From the NCBI RefSeq assembly GCF_900090145.1, contig NZ_FMHI01000006.1, forward strand, positions 124,001-188,000: DNA of 64,000 nucleotides, read 5' to 3'. The notes beneath the pieces are model-generated. The model had not been told where the DNA came from and did no database searches. It was given only the letters and a program-made list of their open reading frames with translations. Both the position numbers and the translations under genes were made by a program. The DNA comes from Streptomyces sp. WMMB 322. GTDB taxonomy: Bacteria > Actinomycetota > Actinomycetes > Streptomycetales > Streptomycetaceae. Numbering within the stretch: position 1 is the stretch's first letter; each line of letters starts with the position of its first letter. This document shows positions 45,424 through 52,346 of the stretch, one piece after another.

Positions 45424-46406
45424 GCGGCGCCTCCCGCTCCCGAGCCCGAACCCGCTCCCGTACCACGGCTGAAGGTGAAGACCAGCTGCCGTGCCCGCTG
45501 CCACGGGGTCGCGGGCAGCTGCCGCGACGAGCCCCGTGCGTAGTGCCGCTCCAGATAGAACTGCCCGATGCTGAAGACGGTCGTGATGACGAGGAACCAG
45601 ATGGTGGCGACGAAGAGCATCTCCACCACCGCACCCGAGTTGTTGCCGATGTTCTGCGACTTGCGCAGCACCTCCTCGTACTGCACCACGGCACACAGGG
45701 CGGAGGTCTTCAGCAGGTTGATGAACTCGTTGCCGGTCGGCGGCACGATGACCCGCATCGCCTGCGGCAGCACGATCCGGCGCATGTTCTGCCCGTTGGT
45801 CATGCCGAGCGCCTGCGAGGCCTCGGTCTGCCCCTCGTCGACGGACTGGATGCCGGCGCGGCAGATCTCCGCCATGTATGCCGCCTCGTTCAGGCCGAGG
45901 CCCAGCAGGGCTGCCATGAACGGCGTCATGACGTCCGTCATCTCGTCCTTGTAGATCGGGCCGAGGTTGAGGACGGGGAAGATCAGCGCCAGGTTGAACC
46001 ACAGCAGCAGTTGCACGTAGACGGGGGTGCCGCGGAAGAACCAGATGTAGCCCCACGCCACCGAGTTGGTGACCGGGTTCTTCGACATCCGCATCACTGC
46101 CAGGACGATGCCGAGAACCAGACCCATGATCATGGACAGCACGCTGACCACGAGGGTGTTCTTGACACCCTGCATGATCTGGTCGTTGAAGAAGAAGCTG
46201 CCGACCGAGCCCCATGTCAGGTCCGCCTCCGCGAACGCCTTGACGACGAGGAGGAGAAGCACGATGACGACGGCGGCGGAGACGTAGCGGCCGTAGTGCC
46301 GCACGGGTATCGCCTTGATCGCCTCGGGTGCCGTGCCGGCGGTCGGTCGGGGGCCCGCGGTCGCTGCGGATGCGTCGCCGGGCCCCTTGTCGGGAGGAGC
46401 GGTCAT
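45420..46406 (-). CDS. Polar amino acid ABC transporter permease
   Basis: A 328-residue HisM/GlnP-type permease. A cytoplasmic leader of about 45 residues precedes the first helix ([17 protein letters not shown]). The core has [36 protein letters not shown] (family signature FRGTP), and the coupling helix with [25 protein letters not shown], then [12 protein letters not shown]. Only one permease gene is present, so it should act as a homodimer. ATG 46406 (MTAPPDKG) is favoured over a start 12 codons upstream. Confidence 0.95.
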   Translation of the reverse strand: MTAPPDKGPGDASAATAGPRPTAGTAPEAIKAIPVRHYGRYVSAAVVIVLLLLVVKAFAEADLTWGSVGSFFFNDQIMQGVKNTLVVSVLSMIMGLVLGIVLAVMRMSKNPVTNSVAWGYIWFFRGTPVYVQLLLWFNLALIFPVLNLGPIYKDEMTDVMTPFMAALLGLGLNEAAYMAEICRAGIQSVDEGQTEASQALGMTNGQNMRRIVLPQAMRVIVPPTGNEFINLLKTSALCAVVQYEEVLRKSQNIGNNSGAVVEMLFVATIWFLVITTVFSIGQFYLERHYARGSSRQLPATPWQRARQLVFTFSRGTGAGSGSGAGGAA

Positions 46407-46611
46407 GGATGTACTGCCTGTCGGTCGGTGGACTGGGGGCACTCTCCCCCGGGCGGGGCCGGGTGCTTCACCCAGCGGTGACCGGGTGGGGGCACTTCCC
46501 AGCGGTGGCCGGGGGAGTCACCGGGCGCCTTGCCGGAGGAGCGGGCGCGGACTCGCTGACATCGCTGCCGGGAGGCGTCCGCGTGGCGCCGGTTCGCGGG
46601 GGCCGTGCCAC

Positions 46612-46647
46612 GGCCGGCCGGTCACACGACGGGTGGACCGGCCGGCC
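46612..46647 (-). terminator. Hairpin between binding-protein and permease genes
   Basis: GGCCGGCCGGTC (46612-46623) and GACCGGCCGGCC (46636-46647) are perfect 12-base arms with a 12-base loop, located just past the stop of the leftward binding-protein gene. As in other ABC operons, such a stem-loop can protect or terminate part of the transcript so the binding protein is made in excess over the membrane parts. Confidence 0.6.
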
Positions 46648-46664
46648 GGCGGCCGCGATGCGGC

Positions 46665-47624
46665 TCAGGTACCGCTGTTGATCTTCGCTTCGGAGACCCC
46701 GCCGTCCTCGACGCCCCACTTCTTGAGCGCCTTCTCGTAGGAGCCGTCCTCGATGATCTTCGTCAGGGCTTCCTTGAGAGCGCCGCTGAGCTTGTCGTTG
46801 CCCTTGGAGACGGCCATGCCGTACGGCGCGGACTCCATCTGCTCGCCGACGACCTCGAAGTCGTCGCCGGTCTTCGCCGCGTTGGCCGCGACGGGGAAGT
46901 CGGAGATGTCGGCGACGACGCCGCCGGCCTTCAGCCGGACGCGGGCCTCGTCGTCGTTGTCGAACGGCTCGATCGTCAGCGGCCGCTTGCGGTCCTTCTT
47001 ACACTTGTCGATCTGCTTCTTGAGGATCTCGTGCGAAGTGGTGCCGCGCTGCGTGGCGACCTTCTTGCCGCACAGCTGGTCGACCGACTCGATCTTCTCC
47101 GGGTTGCCCTTCTTGACGAGGATCGAGGAGCCGGCGGTGAGGTAGTCGACGAAGTCGACGCCCTTGCCGACCTTCTTGCCCTGGTCGTCCAGGCCCTCCT
47201 GCCGGTCCTTGGTGTCCGTCATCGACGACATGATCATGTCGAAGCGGCCGGTCTGCATGGAGGTGATCAGACCGTCGAAGGTGCCGTTGGTGAACTCGAA
47301 CCGCACACCGAGGTGCTCGCCCATCGCGTTCGCCAGGTCGGGGTCGAGCCCGACGATCTTCTGCCCGTCCTTGTACTCCATCGGCTTGTACGCGGCATCC
47401 GTGCCGACCTTGATGACGCCCGCCTTCTGGATCTTCTTCGGCAGCTTGTCGAAGAGCGGGGCCTTGCTGCCCTGCTTGTCGGCGCTGCCGCCGCTCGCGG
47501 AGTCCGTCTGGTCGCCGCAGCCGGTCAGCAGCAGGGCGCCGGTGACCGCCACGGCTATCGGCGCGGCTGTGCGAGCACGCCGGAGGCGCGCGGCCACCGG
47601 GCGTCGGAAGTTGCGTGCGGTCAT
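46665..47624 (-). CDS. Amino acid ABC transporter substrate-binding lipoprotein (family 3)
   Basis: A 319-residue receptor. The signal sequence has a basic start (RRPVAARLRRAR), hydrophobic core and lipobox LLTGC with Cys36. The mature part has the family-3 pattern: IKVGTDAAYKPMEYKDGQKIVGLDPDLANAMGE, FDGLITSMQTGRFDMIMSSMTDTKDRQ, KGNPEKIESVDQLCGKKVATQRGTTSHE. Residues typical of the Asp/Glu-type amino acid carboxylate pocket are present (the Arg equivalent falls in ATQRGTTSH), so a polar or charged amino acid is likely. ATG 47624 follows GGAGGA. First gene of its operon; the promoter region contains the palindrome at 47746. Confidence 0.94.
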   Translation of the reverse strand: MTARNFRRPVAARLRRARTAAPIAVAVTGALLLTGCGDQTDSASGGSADKQGSKAPLFDKLPKKIQKAGVIKVGTDAAYKPMEYKDGQKIVGLDPDLANAMGEHLGVRFEFTNGTFDGLITSMQTGRFDMIMSSMTDTKDRQEGLDDQGKKVGKGVDFVDYLTAGSSILVKKGNPEKIESVDQLCGKKVATQRGTTSHEILKKQIDKCKKDRKRPLTIEPFDNDDEARVRLKAGGVVADISDFPVAANAAKTGDDFEVVGEQMESAPYGMAVSKGNDKLSGALKEALTKIIEDGSYEKALKKWGVEDGGVSEAKINSGT

Positions 47625-47745
47625 GACAGGGTCCTCCTGCGGATGTGGGAGCGTCCGGTCGGGCACACACCTTCGGGTGTTGTGGCCACGAGGATGCTGC
47701 CGATGGATGGTGGAAATCCTGCCATCCGTTCGAGCGGTTACCGAG

Positions 47746-47757
47746 GACTCGCGAGTC
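47746..47757. promoter_or_regulatory. 12-base perfect palindrome upstream of the amino acid transporter
   Basis: GACTCGCGAGTC is a perfect 12-base palindrome about 120 bases before the binding-protein start. Its flanks (GGTTACCGAG and CAAAATCGGATAAC) are AT-richer than the surroundings, as expected at a promoter. Candidate operator; the binder is unknown. Confidence 0.4.
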
Positions 47758-47819
47758 AAAATCGGATAACGGAGGCCCGGTTCCGCATACAGGGCACTCA
47801 CGCGTCGCGTACGCGGTGT

Positions 47820-47838
47820 CGCATTCCGTTCGAATGCG
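47820..47838. promoter_or_regulatory. Inverted repeat CGCATTC-N5-GAATGCG
   Basis: Perfect 7-base arms (47820-47826 and 47832-47838) with a 5-base spacer, in the divergent promoter region between the amino acid transporter and malic enzyme. Either an operator or a small hairpin. Confidence 0.35.
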
Positions 47839-48280
47839 GACCCGCAGGAGACCTTGGGCACATTCGGGGGCTGCGCCGAAGACCCTTCACCGGCGGGCGT
47901 ATTGCGGTCCAGAGATACCCGGCCACCGGCACATTCATGGCGTTCCGTGGGCTAATGTCCGGTTGCCTGCTTCCGGCCTCGGGGAAAGCGGGTCGTAACC
48001 GACGGGCTTCGTCAGGTACAAAGGTCGATTACACCCCTCACCCGGGGACCAGGGCGCGTGTGCGGCGCGCCCGGCGTTCGCTCCATCTCCCTCCGGGCCC
48101 TCAAGGCCCGGGAGAGACCAGCCCCCTCGGCCCAGCCGCCGGGGGCGGCCCCATCGGCCCAGCGAGCCGGGGCTCCCACCAGGGCCATGGGCCGTGCGGT
48201 CGGCGGACGTGGTTGCCCGCCCGTTCCTCAACCTGGGAGCGGCCACTCTCAAGAAGGTTTTCTACAAAGGGGTTCGACAA

Positions 48281-49477
48281 GTGGCAGCGGAGATCGTCAA
48301 TTCGAAGGACGGCCTGGACGAGGACGTGATCGATCCGGCCTTCGCCCTGCACCGCGGCGGGAAGATGGCCGTGCAGGCGACCGTCCCGGTCCGCAACGCG
48401 GAGGAGCTGTCCCTCGCGTACACGCCGGGCGTCGCCAAGGTCTGCAGCGCCATCGCGCGCCAGCCGGAACTCGTGGCGGACTACACCTGGAAGTCCCAGG
48501 TGGTGGCCGTCGTCACGGACGGCAGCGCGGTGCTGGGCCTGGGCGACATCGGCGCCGAGGCCTCCCTCCCCGTGATGGAGGGCAAGTCCATTCTCTTCAA
48601 GCAGTTCGGCGGCGTGGACGCGTTCCCGGTCGCACTGGACTGCCGCGAGACCGACGAGATCGTGGAGACCGTCGCACGTCTCGCACCGTCCTTCGGAGGC
48701 GTCAACCTGGAGGACATCGCGGCACCCCGGTGCTTCGAGATCGAGGCCAAGCTCAAGGAACGCCTGGACGTGCCGGTCTTCCACGACGACCAGCACGGCA
48801 CGGCCATCGTCACGCTCGCGGCGCTCCGCAACGCCGCACGGCTGACCAACCGCACGCTCGGCGACCTGCGTACGGTCATCTCGGGCGCGGGCGCGGCCGG
48901 TTTCGCGATCGCCAAGATCCTCGTGGAGGCCGGCATCGGCGACGTCGTCGTGTGCGACCGCAAGGGCGTCGTCGCGCAGAGCCGTGACGATCTCACCGAC
49001 GTCAAGCGGGAGTTGGCCGGCTTCACCAACAAGGAGGGGCGCACCGGTTCGCTCGAGTCGGTGATGGACGGCGCCGACGTCTTCATCGGCGTCAGCGGCG
49101 GAACGGTCCCCGAGGCGGCGGTGGCGACGCTCGCCGAGGACTCCTTCGTCTTCGCCATGGCCAACCCGAACCCGGAGATCCACCCGGACGTGGCGTCCAA
49201 GTACGCGGCCGTCGTGGCCACGGGGCGCAGCGACTACCCGAACCAGATCAACAACGTGCTCGCCTTCCCGGGTGTCTTCGCCGGCGCCCTTCAGGTGCGG
49301 GCCACCGACATCACCGAAGGCATGAAACTCGCCGCGGCGGAGGCCCTGGCGGCCGTCGTCTCCGAGGAGTTGAGCGCGGACTGCGTCATCCCCTCGCCGT
49401 TCGACGAGCGGGTCGCTCCCGCGGTGACGGCCGCCGTGGCCGCGGCGGCACGCGCGGAGGGCGTCGCCCGCCGCTGA
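48281..49477 (+). CDS. NAD(P)-dependent malic enzyme
   Basis: A 398-residue cytoplasmic enzyme, the short bacterial type, oxidatively decarboxylating malate to pyruvate. N-terminal malic domain with LSLAYTPGVAKVCSAIA, GDIGAEASLPVMEGKSILFKQFGGVDAFPV and the metal/substrate part FHDDQHGTAIVTLAAL. The NAD-binding domain begins with VISGAGAAGFAIAKIL and continues VVVCDRKGVV. Cofactor choice cannot be fixed by eye, although the Asp after the second strand (VCDRKG) leans toward NAD. GTG 48281 is preferred because AAAGGGG lies 8 bases upstream; an in-frame GTG/ATG 29 codons earlier is less supported. Ends before a long perfect terminator. Confidence 0.93.
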   Translation: MAAEIVNSKDGLDEDVIDPAFALHRGGKMAVQATVPVRNAEELSLAYTPGVAKVCSAIARQPELVADYTWKSQVVAVVTDGSAVLGLGDIGAEASLPVMEGKSILFKQFGGVDAFPVALDCRETDEIVETVARLAPSFGGVNLEDIAAPRCFEIEAKLKERLDVPVFHDDQHGTAIVTLAALRNAARLTNRTLGDLRTVISGAGAAGFAIAKILVEAGIGDVVVCDRKGVVAQSRDDLTDVKRELAGFTNKEGRTGSLESVMDGADVFIGVSGGTVPEAAVATLAEDSFVFAMANPNPEIHPDVASKYAAVVATGRSDYPNQINNVLAFPGVFAGALQVRATDITEGMKLAAAEALAAVVSEELSADCVIPSPFDERVAPAVTAAVAAAARAEGVARR

Positions 49478-49558
49478 GAGCCGCTGAGCGCGCCGTCGTC
49501 GGACGTCACCGGATGTGCGCGGCGCCGCAGCGGGACGCCTCGACGCGGGGAACTCACC

Positions 49559-49595
49559 GAGGGCGGTACGGGCAGGCCCTGCCCGTACCGCCCTC
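49559..49595. terminator. Terminator between malic enzyme and methyltransferase
   Basis: GAGGGCGGTACGGGCAGG (49559-49576) and its exact complement (49578-49595) face each other with almost no loop, giving up to 16 paired bases. It serves the convergent genes on both sides. Confidence 0.85.
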
Positions 49596-49626
49596 ACGCG
49601 CATCCGGCTGTACGGGCACCCGAGGG

Positions 49627-50460
49627 CTATTTGAGACCGAGCACGAGCGCGTCGAGGGGCGAGCTCCACACCGGTCGCGCCTCCGAGAAGCCGGCCGCGC
49701 GCAGCAGTTCGGCGTGGCGGGCCGGTGACTGCACCTCTCCGTCGGCGTGGTCGCCGTTGAGCGGGTTGCCGATGGTGCGGAAGCGCTCGGCGACTGCGCC
49801 GGCCACCGCGGGCTCCCGGGACAGGCCGTCCCACCAGGCGACCCAGTCCTGCGTCCCCGCCGCCTCGGCCCGTTCGCGGCGCTCCTTGTCGAAGGCGTGC
49901 GCCGCCTCGTTGATGCGGGGCGTGGTCCCGTCCGGCATGTGGTCGGCGTTCATGAACACCCCGCCGTCGCGGAGCACCCCCGCGATCTGCCCGTAGAGCA
50001 CGCCGAGTTCGTCGGTGCGCAGCCAGTGCAGGGCGGTGGCGGTGAGCACCGCGTCGTACGAGCGGTAGGGGAGCCTGCCCGTCCACTCCGGGTCGGTCAG
50101 GTCCGCGCTCACGAACTCCACGCGCTCGTCGCCCGCGAAGTAGCCGCGCGCGATCATGAGAAGGGCCGGGTCGAGGTCCACTCCCGTCGACCGCGCCCCG
50201 GGGAAGCGCCGCAGCAGCCGCCGCGAGATGCTGCCCGTCCCGCAGGCCAGGTCGAGCACCACGGGCCCGGGGGCGCCGGCAGCGTCCTCTTCCGCGGGGC
50301 CGGATGGAGCGGTCAGCGCCTCGGTCATGTCGAACATGACCCGGAAGCGCTCCTCGCGGTCCGGGAGGTAGAACTCCTGCTGCCGGTCCCAACTCTCCTG
50401 CCATGCACGCCAGTCCGGGCCCGCCCCTGCGATCTTCGCGTCGTCCGTGCAGTCCGCCAC
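49627..50460 (-). CDS. Class I SAM-dependent methyltransferase
   Basis: A 277-residue methyltransferase. Motif I VLDLACGTGSISRRLL, acidic end of strand 2 STGVDLDPALL, motif II region VEFVSADLTD, and motif III-like LRDGGVFMNADHM are all present. N-terminal WRAWQESWDRQQEFYLPDREERFRVMFD and the ALHWL motif after strand 4 resemble ubiquinone/menaquinone-type or trans-aconitate-type small-molecule methyltransferases. Substrate unknown. GTG start at 50460. Divergent from the CGNR gene, convergent with malic enzyme. Confidence 0.88.
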   Translation of the reverse strand: MADCTDDAKIAGAGPDWRAWQESWDRQQEFYLPDREERFRVMFDMTEALTAPSGPAEEDAAGAPGPVVLDLACGTGSISRRLLRRFPGARSTGVDLDPALLMIARGYFAGDERVEFVSADLTDPEWTGRLPYRSYDAVLTATALHWLRTDELGVLYGQIAGVLRDGGVFMNADHMPDGTTPRINEAAHAFDKERRERAEAAGTQDWVAWWDGLSREPAVAGAVAERFRTIGNPLNGDHADGEVQSPARHAELLRAAGFSEARPVWSSPLDALVLGLK

Positions 50461-50545
50461 GCCATCCTCCAGGATGTAATACCCTCTGACCGAAACCGCT
50501 CATTACTTCAACGGTGACGATAGCCCGCGGCCGTAAGGACCACAA

Positions 50546-51244
50546 GTGGAGCTCAGCCATTACTCGGACCTGGCGGTCCGCCTGGTCAACACCGAGGAGC
50601 CGGAGCGCGGCACGGACACCCTCACGTCCGTCGAGTCCGTACGGGAGCTGTACGGCGCCGACCGCACGATGGCCCGCCGCGTGACGGAAGCCGACGTGGC
50701 ACGGCTGCGGGCCGTACGGACACGGCTGCGCGCCGTCTTCGGCGCCGCCTCCGAGGGCGACGAGACGCGCGCCGTGGACCTGCTCAACGCGCTGCTCATG
50801 GAATTCCCCACCAGCCCTCAGATCAGCGGCCACGGCGACCCCGCCGCCGACGGACGCCCCCGCTGGCACATGCACCTCGCGGAGCATCCCGTCACCGCGG
50901 CAGCCGGCTACACGGCCACGGCCTGCATGGGCCTCGCGTTCCACCTCACCGACCTGGGCGTGGAACGGCTCGGGATCTGCCAGGCGGCACCGTGCAGCAA
51001 GGCGTACCTGGACACCTCCACCAACCGCTCCCGCCGCTACTGCTCCGACCGCTGCGCGACCCGCGCCAATGTCGCCGCCTACCGCGCCCGCAAACGCCTG
51101 GAGAGCCGGGAGAGCCGCGAGACCAACGCCGCCGAGGACGGCGACGAGCCGGCGCAAGCCCTCCCGGAGCGGCCCGAAGGCAGCACCACCAGCGGCCGCA
51201 CCGCCGAGAGAGCCCACGGCAGTGCGGGCCGCAGAGAGCGCTGA
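50546..51244 (+). CDS. CGNR zinc-finger domain protein
   Basis: A 232-residue protein: N-terminal ABATE-type stress-response domain (about 5-135, LAVRLVNTEEPERGTDTL through HLAEHPVTAAAGYTATA), and a C-terminal CGNR zinc finger (about 145-190) with Cys ligands in ICQAAPCSKAYLDTS and YCSDRCATRANVAAYRAR. Likely DNA-binding. The last 50 residues are a charged disordered tail, and the final 166 bases overlap the 3' end of the convergent sodX gene. GTG 50546 follows AAGGAC. Confidence 0.9.
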   Translation: MELSHYSDLAVRLVNTEEPERGTDTLTSVESVRELYGADRTMARRVTEADVARLRAVRTRLRAVFGAASEGDETRAVDLLNALLMEFPTSPQISGHGDPAADGRPRWHMHLAEHPVTAAAGYTATACMGLAFHLTDLGVERLGICQAAPCSKAYLDTSTNRSRRYCSDRCATRANVAAYRARKRLESRESRETNAAEDGDEPAQALPERPEGSTTSGRTAERAHGSAGRRER

Positions 51245-51555
51245 GGCCCCCGGCGGGGCCGCAGCCGCACCCAGGCACGCGCCACCATCAAGTCGTCCGG
51301 GACGGTCCCGAACTCCCGGCTGTCATTGCGCACCTGCGGATTGTCACCGACCACCCACCAGCCACCCGAACGGCGCTCCACGGCCCGTTTGACGATGAGC
51401 AGATCGTGCTGGAGGGGATGCCGCAGCAGCACGACGGCTCCGCGCCGTACGCGGGCGCCGTACTTCACCACCAGCCGGTCGCCGGGACGCAGCGTCGGCA
51501 GCATCGACGGGTTGTAGACCTCCGCGAGCCCGATCCGCTTCAGCAACCCGCTCAC
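51079..51555 (-). CDS. sodX: Nickel superoxide dismutase maturation protease SodX
   Basis: A 158-residue S26 signal-peptidase-like protease that removes the SodN propeptide to expose its nickel-binding N-terminus. Ser17 in NPSMLPTLRPGD and Lys56 in LLIVKRAVE form the Ser/Lys dyad; GDNPQVRNDSREFG is the last conserved box. No membrane helix is present, consistent with cytoplasmic SodX. GTG 51555 is preceded by AAGGAG. Conserved sequence ends near residue 102; the remaining 56 residues are Arg/Pro/Ser-rich and are encoded antisense to the end of the CGNR gene, so the C-terminus may be a read-on of little function. Divergent from sodN, its substrate gene. Confidence 0.93.
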   Translation of the reverse strand: MSGLLKRIGLAEVYNPSMLPTLRPGDRLVVKYGARVRRGAVVLLRHPLQHDLLIVKRAVERRSGGWWVVGDNPQVRNDSREFGTVPDDLMVARAWVRLRPRRGPQRSLRPALPWALSAVRPLVVLPSGRSGRACAGSSPSSAALVSRLSRLSRRLRAR

Positions 51556-51750
51556 AGTCCCGCTCCTTCGCTGTCCGTACCCTCGCGACACCCGCGCCCG
51601 CTCCGGCATCTGTGCGCCTCACCCCGGTCCCGTCCTCACGTTCACCCAACACTGGACTTTTGTCCTAAGCGCTCGGGGGCACACGCGAAAGGGCCTCCCC
51701 TACGGAGTAATCTCACAGGTGAGAAGACGATCACGAGGAAGGACGGCTCT

Positions 51751-52146
51751 ATGCTTTCCCGTCTGTTCGCGCCCACGGTCAAGGTCAGCGCCCACTGCGA
51801 CCTGCCCTGCGGTGTCTACGACCCGGCGCAGGCCCGCATCGAGGCGGAGTCGGTCAAGGCCATCCAGGAGAAGTACCAGGCCAACGACGACCCGCACTAC
51901 CGCGCTCGTGCCACCACGATCAAGGAGGAGCGGGCCGAACTGGCCAAGCACCACGTCTCGGTGCTGTGGAGCGACTACTTCAAGCCCCCGCACTTCGAGA
52001 AGTACCCGGACCTGCACCAGCTGGTCAACGAGACCCTGAAGGCCCTCTCCACGGCCAAGGGCTCGACCGACCCGGCGACGGGCCAGAAGGCCCTCGACTA
52101 CATCGCCCAGATCGACAAGATCTTCTGGGAGACGAAGAAGGGCTGA
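51751..52146 (+). CDS. sodN: Nickel-dependent superoxide dismutase
   Basis: A 131-residue cytoplasmic enzyme that converts superoxide to oxygen and hydrogen peroxide. Residues 1-14 are the propeptide removed by SodX; the mature protein then begins His15-Cys16-Asp-Leu-Pro-Cys20-Gly, the nickel hook in which His1, Cys2 and Cys6 of the mature chain bind the metal. The remaining sequence is the family four-helix bundle (ARIEAESVKAIQEKYQ, HHVSVLWSDYFKP, ALDYIAQIDKIFWETKKG). ATG 51751 follows GGAAGG. In Streptomyces coelicolor sodN is repressed in low nickel by a small RNA from the sodF 3' end that pairs with this ribosome-binding region. Followed by a strong double terminator. Confidence 0.98.
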   Translation: MLSRLFAPTVKVSAHCDLPCGVYDPAQARIEAESVKAIQEKYQANDDPHYRARATTIKEERAELAKHHVSVLWSDYFKPPHFEKYPDLHQLVNETLKALSTAKGSTDPATGQKALDYIAQIDKIFWETKKG

Positions 52147-52172
52147 ACGTCCTTCGCCTGCACGGGATTTCC

Positions 52173-52228
52173 ACCGCACCCGGTCCGCACGGCGCCCCAC
52201 GAAGGCGCCGATGCGGACCGGGTGCGGT
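52173..52228 (+). terminator. Terminator of sodN, first hairpin
   Basis: ACCGCACCCGGTCCGCA (52173-52189) pairs perfectly with TGCGGACCGGGTGCGGT (52212-52228); an inner GGCGCC pair (52191-52196, 52204-52209) extends the stem. Followed by CTTCG. Confidence 0.9.
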
Positions 52229-52253
52229 CTTCGTACACACCTCACGCCACGCC

Positions 52254-52290
52254 GACAGGTCCCGGAGCAATGCCTCATCCGGGACCTGTC
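52254..52290. terminator. Second hairpin after sodN
   Basis: GACAGGTCCCGG (52254-52265) and CCGGGACCTGTC (52279-52290), perfect 12-base arms. Lies between sodN and the convergent TIG/YVTN gene and could stop transcription from either side. Confidence 0.75.
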
Positions 52291-52346
52291 GTGTCCTCAG
52301 CACCTTCTACGGGGTGGTGCGTCATGAGATCGGCGGACGTCCGGGG

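Larger units (their letters stand above)
47625..48280. other. Long divergent intergenic region before malic enzyme
   Basis: 656 bases separating the divergent binding-protein and malic enzyme genes, with no credible gene. Contents: two palindromes near the transporter (listed separately), a GC-rich hairpin near 48092-48111 (CCGGGCC, CTCAA, GGCCCGG), and a Pro/Gly-codon-like C-rich stretch to 48190 that extends the malic enzyme frame upstream but lacks a start with a ribosome site. A long leader for malic enzyme mRNA is possible. Confidence 0.5.
52132..52295 (+). repeat. Direct repeat copy 1: sodN 3' end and terminator (intact)
   Basis: Covers the last five sodN codons (Thr-Lys-Lys-Gly-stop, 52132-52146) and the downstream hairpins. 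It is matched by copy 2 at 55971-56133, about 3.8 kb downstream. In the core around the first hairpin I count only one difference over roughly 65 bases; overall the match is interrupted by small indels. Both hairpins are perfect in this copy, so it is the functional one. Confidence 0.9.

Noticed and set aside
48101..51217. A 1,038-codon minus-strand frame
   Set aside because: It is antisense to malic enzyme and the CGNR gene and out of frame with the methyltransferase, all three of which have clear motifs.
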